Positions 33,321 to 45,179 of a DNA stretch of 64,000 nucleotides are shown here, in pieces. Position 1 is the first letter of the stretch; every line of letters starts with the position of its first letter. Source of the stretch: Corella eumyota (Eukaryota > Chordata > Ascidiacea > Phlebobranchia > Corellidae); assembly GCA_963082875.1 (NCBI GenBank), contig OY720101.1, positions 13,787,671 to 13,851,670 of the forward strand. Reading direction: 5' to 3'. The position numbers and the translations under genes were made by a program. The notes below the pieces were generated by a model that had not been told where the DNA came from, searched no databases, and saw nothing but the letters and a program-made list of their open reading frames with translations.

Positions 33321-35950
33321 ATGGAAAGCATCAAAGAAGAATTAATATGCTGCGTATGTTTGGAAACATACAGAAAACCAATCATAATGTTACCATGTGG
33401 TCACAATTTGTGTGAGATTTGTGTTCATCAATTATCCGAAAACTACTACAGTCAGAAAAGGTAAATTGTTAGATAACACAAGCTTTTCTACCCTTTAAAA
33501 ATATATTTATTTTTAATAGTTAATAAATTTTGGTACATACTGATATATATGTAGTAAAACGAAAAATTTTTTGATCGTTTATTTTGTTAAAAAACAAGAC
33601 TATTTGTAAAATGTTTATGTTTTTTTACCCTTTTCATTTTGTTTAATTCTTTCTTCTGCAATTGTTCCATTTTATTTTTTTAATAACTTTTTTTTCGACT
33701 ATTATTCCAATTATTTTTTTTTCCTAAATGTTTTTCGGCAACTATTCCAATGAACTTTCTTCAACAATTATTCCTGTTGATTCTCTTTCATTCCCTATTA
33801 TTTTCATCATTCTCCCTAACTTTATTTAACAACTGTTCCATGTAATTTATTTGTGTTCCATGTAATTTACACATTATTCCATGTAATTTACACATTAACA
33901 ACTGTTCCATGTAATTTACACATTATTTTTTTTAGGAATATTCCACTTATTTATTCCATTCCGCTAAATTTTCGTTGTCAATTTCTCACCATTTAACAAT
34001 TTTTTTCATTCAACTTCTTTTTCTACAACAATTATTTTAATTTTCCCACTGTATTACAACAATTATTTTAAGCAATCCTATTTATTTATTTTTTTTGCTC
34101 TTATTCCACTAATATTTTTTCTACTTCCATAATTTTACTTTTCTAATTTTCCACTTAACCTTCTTTTACACTATAGCACCTAATTCTTTTTCATTTCACT
34201 GTCTTCTTTCCTATTCCTCTTTTTTCAATCCCACTTAAGTATTTATATATAATTATTTTCCATTTCTTTTTTTTTATTTCACTTAATCCTCTACTATTTT
34301 ACTAAATTCACTTCTATTCCACCTAATTTCTTCTATTTCACATAAGTTTTGTCTATTTTACTTCTTTTTTTCATTCCCTCTTAATCCTTTTCATTTTACT
34401 GAAATGCCTTTTGTTACACTTAATTCTCTTCCATTCCACTTATTTTTTTCACCCATTTTTTCTCTTCCACTAGGTTTTTTTTCCATTCAACCTAATTGTT
34501 TGTCATACCACTAAAGTTTATTTCACTTAATTCTGCCCCATTCCAACTAGTTTTTTTTATTATCACACTTTAATTTTCTTTCATTTCACTTCATTTTTTC
34601 CATAACTTTGCCCCATTTTTTCAGTAATTCTGCTCTCTTAAATTTTTTTTTATCATGCAAGTCGTTTATGCTGTACTTAAAAGAACATTAACCCAACTTA
34701 TAATTTATGTATTGTTTTTAATGACAGCTGCCCAAACTGCCGAGCAAAATTTGTGATCGAAGGACAAGGTCTGCCCCGCAACTTGACTTTAGAAAATATT
34801 ATTGAAAAACTACAAAAGCTACCGGTAATATAGCTTTAATTACATAACTAAATTTTATTTGTGTAGTGTTGTGTTTTTTTTTTATATTTTTTTATTTTAT
34901 TTTTAGTGTTGTGTTTATTGTACATATGTATTTTTATAAATCTTTTTTATGAAATCTCTGTTTTTTTAGGACATTTCTTCTACCAATTTACAAATAAGAT
35001 CAAGTTATGAAATGGAGCAAACTAAACGTAAGTTAAAGCCTTTATTTCTCTGTGTTATACCTTTAGTTTAGTATATATATATTAAAATAATTTTGACATC
35101 TTTTTTAGAATTGGCAGTTTACTATATAAAAGATAACAAATTCCATGAGGCTAAAATGGTATTTGATGCAATATTGTCCAATGTTGATGGCTCACAAAAG
35201 TTAAAAATGTTAATCGAAATATGTATAGCTTTAACAGAGACAAAATCAACCCAAAACTTAAAAGATTTTTGTCAAGAAACTGTAAATTACGCAACATCCA
35301 TTGAATTAAGTCCGCATGACTGTAATGCTATTATCACCAGTTTATGTGACCTTACTAAGCTGTTAGCTCTTAATAAAGAAGAAAATCTTATAGCTATATC
35401 TTTAGTTAAATGCTCCATGAGATTAAGTAAGTATATTCCCAATGCCAATGTGAGAATTATTAAACTTCATTGGATAGCCCATGGTATGACATTCATTGCT
35501 TTATCAATGTCTAAACACAAACAACCAGGTTTTCTTAAACATGGTATTCCATTGCTTACTGAAATAAGGCTTAAAATTAAGCATACCCTACATGCAAGCC
35601 AGCGGAAGAAATGTGAATACGAGACCTGGTGCTTAAAACATACAGGTGTATGTTTTTACAATATTGGGGCCTATGAAAAGGCAGTTAATGTATATTCTGA
35701 AGCTATTGCCCTTATGGTAGCAGAATGTGGTTATGATGCTAGGCTATATAAAGTGTTTGGTATTTGTTATCACTTTATGGGGGCGGCTTATCATAAAATG
35801 AAGCAATATCAGAAAGCCAATACCAATTTCTTAAAGGCAAATGAAATTCACCTTACAGCTATTGACTGGCTCAGTGATGCAAGAAAAAAGGAATCTATTG
35901 AGCTTACAACCAAATGTCTTAGTTACATTTCATCACGAAAAATAATGTAA
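33321..35950 (+). CDS. RING finger protein with C-terminal TPR-like repeats
   Basis: Probable E3 ubiquitin ligase of 378 residues. Exons 33321-33460, 34728-34824, 34970-35027, 35109-35950 (TAA); phases join. Residues about 10-55 form a C3HC4 RING (CCVC, LPCGHNLCEIC, SCPNC) followed by LPRNLTLENIIEKL, the segment that follows the RING in many TRIM proteins. No B-box, coiled coil or NHL/B30.2 domain follows. Instead the single large last exon encodes about 280 helical residues with TPR-like units (LAVYYIKDNKFHEAKMVF; GVCFYNIGAYEKAVNVYSEA; GAAYHKMKQYQKANTNFLKA). The RING and the TPR part are therefore on separate exons, which fits exon shuffling. The chosen Met is the one directly before the RING; the frame is open further upstream, but through T-rich sequence that looks non-coding. 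Substrate and pathway are unknown. Confidence 0.88.
33590..34660 (+). repeat. Kilobase pyrimidine-rich degenerate repeat in intron 1 of the RING-TPR gene
   Basis: The plus strand is strongly biased to T and C and consists of degenerate copies of a motif like TTCCACTTAATTTTTTTC at variable spacing (for example near 34320, 34435, 34495). Within it, 33836-33925 is a tighter tandem of TTCCATGTAATTTACACATT. The intron is 33461-34727. Confidence 0.7.
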
Positions 35951-36188
35951 CCATCAAGATCGTTTTTATTGTTTTATTTTTTAGGATTTTTGCCTGGTGA
36001 TGGCTAAATGTTTTTATACTGCCTGGTAGTGTGGTTTTTGTATACGAGTTGGTAAGCGTGAATTATGTGAATTGGTTAGGTAAACTACGAAGTGTTTTTA
36101 ACTTATTTTTTTATTTCTTTCTTTTCATGGTTTTATCAACAGTCTGGTTGGGTTTTTACAGCGTTTTTATTAAGATTGTTGAACACAC

Positions 36189-36194
36189 AATAAA
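36189..36194 (+). promoter_or_regulatory. Candidate polyadenylation signal of the RING-TPR gene
   Basis: AATAAA lies 239 nt after the stop codon. The 67-residue open frame at 36031-36234 overlaps it and is taken as 3' UTR rather than a gene. Confidence 0.45.
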
Positions 36195-36926
36195 GTATTT
36201 CAAGTTAATGTGTTTGGCCTATAAAAATGTGTAAGTGATTTTGCTGTAAAATACTGGTTTGCTGTGTAGACCTACGCTACGCGGCATTTTTCATATAGTT
36301 AGCTTATAAAATTACTGCTACTCACTAACTAAACTTTCGCTTGTAGTCTTCCATTTAAAAATGTTTTTTTCTTAAAACAGTTCTATATATAATCCGACTA
36401 TTCTTGATTAAATCCATAATTTTCAGCTGAAATAATCCAAATCCCGATAGAAATATTCCATCCATTTTCAGTGGTCAATCGTAATTGCAAATTAAAAGCT
36501 TGTCCTATATTTTTTAATGGATCTAAGCTTAAGAAAAACTAAGTTCCTAACTCAACCCTACTCTAACTTAAAATTTGTTTCCAAAAATTTTGTCTTTTTT
36601 TATTAAAGTTTTAGCCCTTTGTGATGTCACAGCCAGCGAGATATTTTTTTAATACTAAAAACTAGTGGGGATAAAATAGCTGTTTGGTCCATTTAAATTA
36701 CTAATATTAGCAATTTTAAACTGATTTTGTTCTAGGAGCTAGGTGAAAAGATGTGAAGTGGCAAGTTATAAATAGGACTACACAGTTTAAGCTTTAAAAA
36801 TCTGTCAAATTTTGTTTAAAAACTACAATTTTTAAATGGTTTTAATTTTTGTTATTTTGCTCTGTGACATTTACTGTGCTGATAACTTTAAACCTACCAA
36901 AAATAAACGAATATCTAGTTCTATTA

Positions 36927-36932
36927 TTTATT
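36927..36932 (-). promoter_or_regulatory. Candidate polyadenylation signal of the GAS2-type CH gene
   Basis: TTTATT on the plus strand reads AATAAA on the minus strand, about 220 nt after the stop codon of the convergent gene. Confidence 0.45.
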
Positions 36933-37152
36933 TATACATAGGTAAAGTAACGATTAGTTTTAAAAGGCTAAAAAGTGGCAAAGGAACGTGTAATTTTATG
37001 AAACAAATAAGGTAATAAAAAACGTAAAATATATCTATAAAATACTAGTGCAAGCTAACCTTAGCAATTACGATTAGTACTGTTAAAGCAAAAATTTATA
37101 TACAAACTAGTTAAAAAAATGGTGTGTTAAAGGCAGCTTAAATTTAATGAAA

Positions 37153-40100
37153 TTATGTTCTTGGGAATATAATTGACATAGCAATAATCCCCCCAATTCC
37201 TAAAAGAATTAAAATAGAAGTGATAATAATAGGTATCTTGTACTTATCCACTACTTTAGCTATTTTCCGAACAGATGCCTGCCTTTTGTACATATCTTTT
37301 CGCTTTTTTCCTGATTCTAGGTCTCGCTCAAACGGTTCTGAGCGAGTTTGTTGTATTTGATCATCTTCTGGAATAACAATGATTTCGTTGGGCTCTGTAG
37401 TTGTGGTTGACAATGTCCTGGGGTCTGTTAGTAAAGATTTAGACACTGCACGCTTCTTTCTAGTATGTGCTTGGCTAACTTTTGCGTAAATCGGGTTGTT
37501 GTAACCTTCAGTCGCCATTTTTTGGGTGCTTTCTTCTTGCTTCTTGACACTTTTCCAGCTACTTGAATTGCTACATATTGAGTTTTTTCTGCTAATAGAT
37601 GGCGACGGGGGGACTACGTTTTGAGACTCCACTTCCAAAACTGCGATGTCATCAATGTCACTTATCTGCGTCATGTCATGGATTGATGACGTCACTGATG
37701 ACCCAGAAAAGCAAGGCGCGCTGAACTTTCGTTTCTGCCTTCTCTTTACGTCACCTATTTCGTCGATAAATCGAATTATGTCTTCTGAGAGCGACAGTGA
37801 TGTTTGTGTGGAGATGGTATTACTATCCGGATGGTGTTTTCCAGTGGATGGTAAACTTCCTCTTCTCATAGTGCTCCGCCTGGTCAGGGAGGACCCGGAA
37901 GAAGATCTTCTTCTAAGATGACTTCGTGTTTGAGTAAGCGGGGTTACATTAGTCGATGAGATATCTTGTTCTTGGGGTAGTTTCAAGGGTGATAAAAACG
38001 AGCTGTGGCGAGATGTAGAAGGGGAAGAAGAAGGGGTAGAAGAGAGAGGCGCCTTAGAAGAAAAGTATACGTCATAAGCGCTCTTCTGACTAATCACAGG
38101 CGGATACTCGATCATTATTTCGTCGTACATCGATTTATCAGTGGGACCTGATTTCAAGATTTTCTCGTTTACAATATCAACCTCATGTTCACTTAAGCTC
38201 ATGACGTCACCAGTAGGTTTTAATTTAAAGGACGGAACTTTGTCAGTTGATTTGGGGCTTCCTGTTTGAGTGAATGTTTCGTTGGTGATCGTCTTGCGAC
38301 GGTATTTCTTAACAGGAGGTTGAATGTACCTTCGAAAACTTTCGTTGCTTGTGTTTGTGTAATTGCTAGAAGTAATTGAGACGTTTTTCTGAACAGTCGC
38401 GTAGTTTGCCTTGTTATTATTAGAGGTTGGTAAATTTAAACTTGGAATTGTGTTCTCTTTTTCATTATCGTTGTCGCTGTCAGATGTCGCTGTTTTAAAC
38501 GAGTTATAGTCTGGGGTGTTGCTTTCAAATGATTGTTTAACCTCTGTGATACTGTTAGCACTTGTTAACGACATTTTATCGTCAGTATTAACACCCAAGT
38601 CGTCTGTGGAAGTGCATTTGTCGTAGTTTTCCCAACTTTTTGTTCTTTTAGAAGCCTGTTTTGATTTTTCAACGGCATTCTTCCAGAAAGTCACTATTTC
38701 ATTTTTCTTTTTGGCATTGCTTCGCTCTTTCACAGCTTCAATACTTTCTTGTTTGTGCTCATTTTCGTTAAGTACGTCATCATCTGAAACGTCATCTATG
38801 TAAGCGGTTGTATATAGTAGCTCGCCTGAGTCATCGCCTGGTGTTTTATTGATGGCTGTGGTGTAATATTCGTTCTCGCTAGTTGAGTAACTGTTTTCAG
38901 TCGTACTTGGAGACAACGACTCGTTTTTCAAATTGGAAACTAAAAGAAAATAAAAAATGGAATTTAAAAAAATAAATTTTAAGGGAAAGCTAAGATATAT
39001 TACAATAATATTTTTTGTCGTAAAATTTACCATTTTCAACATTTTTTGCGATATCGTTTAGCGGTATTTTGGTCACGTGACCATTATCTATGACGTTATC
39101 GTTGTGTGATAATTCAAGCGTGTCAATAACAACCATATCTTCAACCTAAAAATATTAAAATTAATTTTTAATTTTTTTTTTTAATATAATAAAAAATAGG
39201 TAGTTGTGTTGAATTAATATAGCTCTATAGGTAGGTTATAAAGTCACATACAGACATCTGTCTTAGATGCTAGTTGACCTATGATATTAATTAAAAATGT
39301 GTTTTTAAAACTTGTTGTTTAAATTAACTGGATTTGTTTCTTACCTCTTGAGTTACGATTTTGTTGTTTGTTATCCAACTGCTGTTAGCTGGAACCAGGT
39401 CTATTGTGTTTCCCTGTAAAACAAATTTAATTTACACGTCTGGATTTTGTAACTTTGATAAGAGATGTTGTTTACTTTTTGTTTATTTTGAACTATGCCA
39501 TTAATTTTAACCTTTAGTGACCTTAAAATGTGACGTAATATTAGTTAAAACTTTTGTATTTGCCTATAAAGTAGATCTTTTTATTAATAATATATTTTAA
39601 TATTACTTACATTTGAGGTCTGTGGTTTATTATTTCTTTTCGGTTTCTTTTTTGGAGCTTTTTTAATTAGATTTCCTACAAAAATTAAGGTTTAAAAATT
39701 ATTAAGGGTGAATATATTATACCAGCTGTTTAAAATAAAAAAAGGTCGAATCTTAGGTGGATATGATTCAAACTATTGATTAAAAAAGCAAAAAATGTCA
39801 TTGGAAATGATATATTATCTACTGAAATTATAATTAGCATATATACTATTGAATTCTATTGAAAAGTAATCACAGAGTTATTAATTTTATACGTTACCTA
39901 TCATTTCGTTGCTATTGGCTTTGTCCTCTAAATTAGCTTCTTTATTAATTGAATTTCCGTGCAATATACTCGTATAAGAAGTAATTTTATCCTGAAATAG
40001 AAAGAAAATATTGTGAGAACGTTCTATAATAACACTCTGGGTCGTAGGCTTTTTTTATTAAAAAATTACACAGTAATTACTAGTTACTTTTATTTTAAAA

Positions 40101-42682
40101 TGACGTATTCAATAAAAAGTTCTTACCTTTGAGGAAAACTTTTGTTTTGTCTGAATCGGTGTCAATTTAATTTTTTGTTCTTCTTTAAGCTTTCTTTTAG
40201 CTCTAAATGAAATAGTTATTGTCCAGTAATGCTACTAGTTTAAACTTTACAATTGCTATAATACAATACATACAAAATAGTAACAGTATTTATACGCAAT
40301 GTAGAAAAAATCTTGCAAACAACTTATGTAAGGTGTGAAGGCTCTCATTAGTTTTAGCGATAACATGCAGAGAATAAGATAAGGCAATGTCCAGGTTTTG
40401 GTAAACAAGTTACGCTACGGGGCCACGCGTATAGTTTGTTTATCAACAACATTTCCTTATCAACTGTTCAAACACACTTTCCCTGTTATTGTCTTTTTTG
40501 CCCTTATCAATTTAATTACCCTGTATTTTTGTGTATTGTTACCGTTTAACGACAACAAAATGATTACAGTATTTTTTAATATGTTTAGGAATTTACATTT
40601 TCAGGAGAACTTTAAATCGGATTTATTATTTTTTGTGATGCTGTTTGTTATAATGGTGTGATAAAGTTATTACGAAATTAGTCTGTGCGTAGAATTATCT
40701 ATATTTTTATCATTTCTAATTTACTTACTGCTCCATTTTAATTTCTTGTTTTACACTTTCTGGCGGTTCGACCCCAAATCTAAAAAACAATATTTTGTAT
40801 TAAAAAAAAACTATAAATTAATGATTTGAATAATACAATGTTAGTATTTAAAGGCCCAGACTACGCAAAAAGCACAGTTTAGACAGTACAGTCGTTTTTT
40901 TAAAGTAAAAAATAAAAAAAACGAACGACAAAGAATATTTGATTTTAAATTAAATATCAGCCCCACAACTTCCTATTTAAAATAAAAAACGTCATTTGAA
41001 GTGGTTTATGACGTCATGAGATTAAATAAATAGTAATTTTAGTACGAAATGTCGGCCATTTTTAACAAGTCCATTATGTAACGAAAATTGAAACCAAGTA
41101 TTTACAAACTTTGCTAGTTTTCTAAGCCACCCAACCGTATATTTAGCCTTAAAAAAACAGGCTGCAAATTTGTAAATACGTTTCATGTGTTTTTTTTAAC
41201 ATGGTTTTAGTTTTAAATTGACTTTTGGCTTAATGTCGACTACATTAAGGCCCTTTAAATGTTCTATTGTAATGTTAAATTATATTTAGTCTAATTTTTG
41301 ATTTAATAAAAGGCTTTCAACTTACGATGCAGCGATTTTTGCGATGTTTAAAATGCAATTCAACACTTGTCGTTCATTTTTTGTAATAACTGTAAAAAAT
41401 AAGTAGTTAAATTGTAAAAACTTTGAAATTTTCTGACATAGTTTACCAATTAAAACTGCGTATAAACGACGACATACCAGCAGTGGGAATCAAGCCAAAA
41501 GCCATACATACACAATTTTACCAATACTTATATTTTAAATATCACCTAAGTCCTCGGATTCAAACATTGTAATCTCTCGTACTCCGATGTTACGGCACCA
41601 GTCCAAAAACTTAGCGATATTGATTCGCTGACGGGCTACTATCTGAGCATTGCTATGCATTACGCCGTGAGTTAGGTGAACCATATCAGGTGTAAGCTAA
41701 AGATAAAATGTTTATTTGTCAATATTATTTGTTTAGTTACAAATGAATTTACTTCCTAAAAGTAACAATTTAAAAAATGCAGTAAACAAAATAATTTTAT
41801 AAAAAAAAATATTTGCCATAGTTATTACCTTTTACACATTGTTTTTAACATGACATAGTTGTTAAATTTTTACACATGGTTTTTAACATGACATAGATAT
41901 TACATTTTTACGCATGGTTTTTAACATGACATAGTTATTACATTTTTACACATGGTTTTTAACATGACATAGTTGTTACATTTTTACACATTGTTTTTAA
42001 CATGACATAGTTATTACATTTTTACACATTATACAGTACATCTTTAAATTTATTTTTGTTGCTTACATGTTTTAAAGTTTTTGTAAGATTCCCTGAGTCT
42101 TGGCTTGGACTTGCTTGTTCTTTAAGAATTTGTAAACATTTAGCAACATTCAGTAAACGTTCACCGCCTCGTAGTTCCTTCATAACTTGGTTGGAATTTA
42201 TTCTTTCGCCTGTTTAATATATTTGTAAAGAAAAAAAAAATATTGTGTTTTGTTAAATTTTTGTTTTTGTTTAAACTATTCGAGCGTTAAATATTGTAGT
42301 AAAACTATTGTATAAGATCAGAAACCGATTTTTTACTGTTAGTGTTACGAAAAGGACTTGAAGCGTTGAAATAATTACGTTTAATGGACACAATTTTATT
42401 TGTCTTCAAACAAGTTATATCTGTATTGAACCAGAAACCAAAACATAGGTTCTTTCAATTTCTTTGATGGACAGTACGCCATTTTACACAATTAGGTATT
42501 TTAAATTACTTATATTTACCAATTTAAAAGTAATTTTTACCTAATATGTCGCCTATCCATTCTGCTACTTCACGTCGCATTCGTTCTAAGTCAACAGAGT
42601 GAATAATGCCAATATAAGCATGTTCATCTTCCAATAAAAGCGAAGCATTTCTTGACACATCTTCATCTTTTACTTCAGTCAT
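37153..42682 (-). CDS. GAS2-type calponin-homology protein with C-terminal transmembrane tail
   Basis: About 918 residues. Exons: 42682-42541, 42209-42067, 41696-41546, 41389-41326, 40779-40729, 40202-40127, 39991-39898, 39675-39611, 39413-39345, 39145-39031, 38939-37153; all phases join. Residues about 30-175 are a single CH domain of GAS2 type (MRREVAEWIGDIL; VMKELRGGERLLNVAKCL; RINIAKFLDWCRNIGV; FESEDLVITKNERQV; AASFGVEPPESVKQEI), which should bind actin. The following exons are Lys-rich (KKAPKKKPKRNNK), then acidic and Ser/Thr-rich, predicted disordered. The last about 30 residues are a hydrophobic span (IPIIITSILILLGIGGIIA) with basic residues before it and only six after it, typical of a tail-anchored protein. 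The microtubule-binding GAR domain of GAS2 proteins is not seen. Vertebrate calmin also combines CH with a C-terminal membrane span, but it has two CH domains. The start is the only Met giving an open exon 1. Confidence 0.88.
41816..42035 (+). repeat. 38-bp minisatellite in an intron of the GAS2-type gene
   Basis: Between five and six copies of a 38-bp unit containing TTTTTAACATGACATAGTTA and TTACATTTTTACACATGG lie in intron 2 (41697-42066), taking up most of it. Copies differ at few positions, so the array is probably recent. Confidence 0.9.
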
Positions 42683-44205
42683 AACTTCAACTATTTATTT
42701 TGTAAATTAAATGATATGTTGAAGTTACCTTTTCGCTATTATAGAATACAGTTTGATAAGCATTAAAATATTATTTAAAATACAATTTTGTTTTAATAAT
42801 TTGTTAAGCCATTAAAAACAGCTTAAAAAAGACTTTTTAACGTTTTTATTCATGATAACGTTATATATCATCATCCTATTTTAAGGCTATAATGGGCTTG
42901 GCTAGACCGAATTTTTCAACTGTATCCTACGCTTATACTTCTTTAACTGTTACGCACCAAATCAGTACAGAGCCTTATATAGCAAACGTAATTCATGCGT
43001 ATATGTACGAACCCCTTATTTTAAAAGTTTTCCTTTTCTCATTTTAAATTAAAATATTCGATCTACTTAATATGAGAAAAAGTCGGCAAAAAACTATTTT
43101 TTTTCAAAATAGTTTAAATATAAAAATGACAATTTTTTTAATATATTACGTTATAATTATATTAGTTTACATGTATTAATTTATCTTATTAAGTTAGTTA
43201 ATAACTTTTTAATACGAATATATTCTCCTAAAATTATAAGTTAAATTTAATAACAAAAACGTAACATGTTTACTTAAAAATATTTTTTGCAATTTATATT
43301 TAAAATACAATTATTTTTATTAGTTATAATCTTCAAAATTGTCGTATAATTTGTCAAACAGTGTTATTTTTGTAAAAATTTGAAAAATTTCGCTGTTCGC
43401 TTTATCTTGAAATGACGTAATTGATTAAGCGCCTCAAGAACATGTGCGCCTTACTTTTCGACAAATGTTCATTTTCAGTTTGAGCTTCAATTGTAAACAA
43501 CTATACGCTGTGCATGGCAAATCTAAGGTGTTTGGTAACAAAATTACAACGTAGTTTTCAAATTTGAAAACACACCTGATCAACTTTAGTAAAATGGTAT
43601 TCAAGAAATGTTTTTAAAATCTATATTCCAAGACATGAAATATGATGAGAAAAGCTTATTTAAAATCATGAAATGAAATGGTTGAAAATGTTGGGTTATG
43701 GAAATAGAGGGTATTAAAGCATTGAGTTCTTTAACACAAAATATTTTTATAAATCATTTAAAACTTGTAAATAATAGAAAATTAATCATCCAAAAATTGA
43801 AAAAAAAAATGACAAAAGATTTAAAATAATAAAAGTTAGTCAATTATGTTCGCATTATTTAAATGTTGATTTTAAACACCAGGTGAATATTTGCGGGTAA
43901 TGGCGGAACCGTATTCATATAACTAAGGTTCAAGTTCAGCTATTTTTTGTTTATCTTTACTAAAACAAATTTTACAGACTTTTTTGTATTAAACAGTTTG
44001 GTGATAAATGTTGCATAAATAACTAATGTCTTTAGATTACAGAAATGGCAAAAAAGCAGCCCAACAATTAATATAACAACAACTATAAAGAAATGGTAAC
44101 TTTTTATTGTGTATTTTACTCGAAAATTGTTTTAAAATATTTATATTAATATAATTATTTTTTGTTATTTTGCTGTTATGTACAAAGTATTGCATGTGTT
44201 GTTGG
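42683..44205. other. 5' flank of the GAS2-type gene
   Basis: AT-rich spacer that should contain the GAS2-type gene's promoter. I see no motif strong enough to name and no other gene apart from the tentative exon at 44036. Confidence 0.5.
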
Positions 44206-44800
44206 ACAATCACGCTGGCCTAGTGGTTAGAGCACTTGGCTTTACTACTTAATATCTTGGGTGCAATCCCTACTTCTCCTATGTTGTAGCGCCCTTAAGT
44301 AATGCGCTATTAACGGCATAAATTCCCGCAGAGCCTTAATCAGCAGCATAATTATCGAGTATTTATAATTTATATTGTCCCAAACTGCCAAAGTCAGTCT
44401 GAGACCGGGTTTGGGTAACTGATGTTATTCCACGTTTGGTCTTAAAGTCAACCTTTCAACATTAGGGATAAAGATTTATAAAAACCCTAAAAAAAATTTT
44501 TTTTTAGATTTTGAAATTATTTACTATAATAACCCCAGTAGTTTAATAAACTTATTTTAAGAATATTAATTAAAAATCTAAATATTCATGAAAGTTATAA
44601 ACATATTTCATAAAAATTGCTGTTTCTTAAAAATAAAAATTTTTGTTTTCAACAAAAACAAATTCGTTAGGGTAAATTTTTGGATATCTCATTTGTGTTT
44701 TTACCGAATTAAGCTAAAATGTCGTAATTATTTTTTATATTTATTTTACAGGGGGCCGAGAATTTTAATCTACAATGGAAATAAAGAACAGGAAGCGTAA
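44036..44800 (+). CDS. Possible last two exons of an unrecognised small gene
   Basis: Two stretches with good splice signals join in phase: 44036-44095 (after CTTTAG, before GTAACT) and 44752-44800 (after TTTTACAG, ending TAA). They give about 35 residues ending ILIYNGNKEQEA. Only one frame stays open across both, and an AATAAA-type hexamer follows near 44840. The intron holds a SINE. I could not find an upstream exon or start codon and recognise no family. It may equally be a non-coding transcript or chance. Confidence 0.22.
44206..44482 (+). mobile_element. tRNA-derived SINE, full-length
   Basis: A well-kept head (CTGGCCTAGTGGTTAGAGCA as A box; GGGTGCAATCCCTACT as B box), the family body (GCGCCCTTAAGTAATGCGCT; GAGACCGGGTTTGGGTAAC) and a tail (GGGATAAAGATTTATA). 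The A box here is closer to a real tRNA than in other copies. Confidence 0.87.
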
Positions 44801-44913
44801 TTTAAAGTTTTTGATGTCGTATTTTGGGTTGTGTAAAAAATAAATAATATTTTTTTTAAACAACTTTTTTTATTTTGTCATTAAGTACTCAAAAATGCAT
44901 TGTTAGTGATAAC

Positions 44914-44958
44914 GTCGTGTTGGCCAAATGGTTAAGGTGACTTGGGTTCGAGTCTCAT
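44914..44958 (+). pseudogene. tRNA-Ser-like relic at the edge of the satellite
   Basis: GTCGTGTTGGCCAAATGGTT and GGGTTCGAGTCTC match the first part and the T arm of a tRNA-Ser, with the anticodon and variable arms missing. Being only about 45 nt long, it cannot be a working tRNA. It ends about 30 bp before the first satellite monomer. Confidence 0.5.
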
Positions 44959-45179
44959 TTAATAGCGAATTTCTTTATTTTTTCTTTTAAACTAATAATT
45001 TTGATTTTTAGGAAACAGCAATTTTTATGAATATTTTTGAAAAATATTTTTAAAATAAGTTTATTAGGCGAATGGGGTGCTTATGGTAAAAGGAATTTAA
45101 AATTTGAAAAAAAAAATTTTTTGAAAATTTTTGTACCAATCTACATATGTATATTAGGTCAAAGGGTCACTTGGTACGA

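Larger units (their letters stand above)
35951..37152. other. Convergent 3' flanks of the RING-TPR and GAS2-type genes
   Basis: The two genes converge here. Polyadenylation hexamers are seen on the plus strand at 36189 and on the minus strand at 36932-36927. No other gene is supported. Confidence 0.6.

Noticed and set aside
36031-36234. 67-codon hydrophobic frame after the RING-TPR gene
   Set aside because: It lies between that gene's stop and its polyadenylation signal, and the residues reflect T-rich sequence.
37646-37921. Plus-strand 91-codon frame
   Set aside because: Antisense shadow of the large last exon of the GAS2-type gene.
40398-40661. Plus-strand 87-codon hydrophobic frame
   Set aside because: It lies within an intron of the minus-strand GAS2-type gene and has only T-rich hydrophobic content, with no family resemblance.
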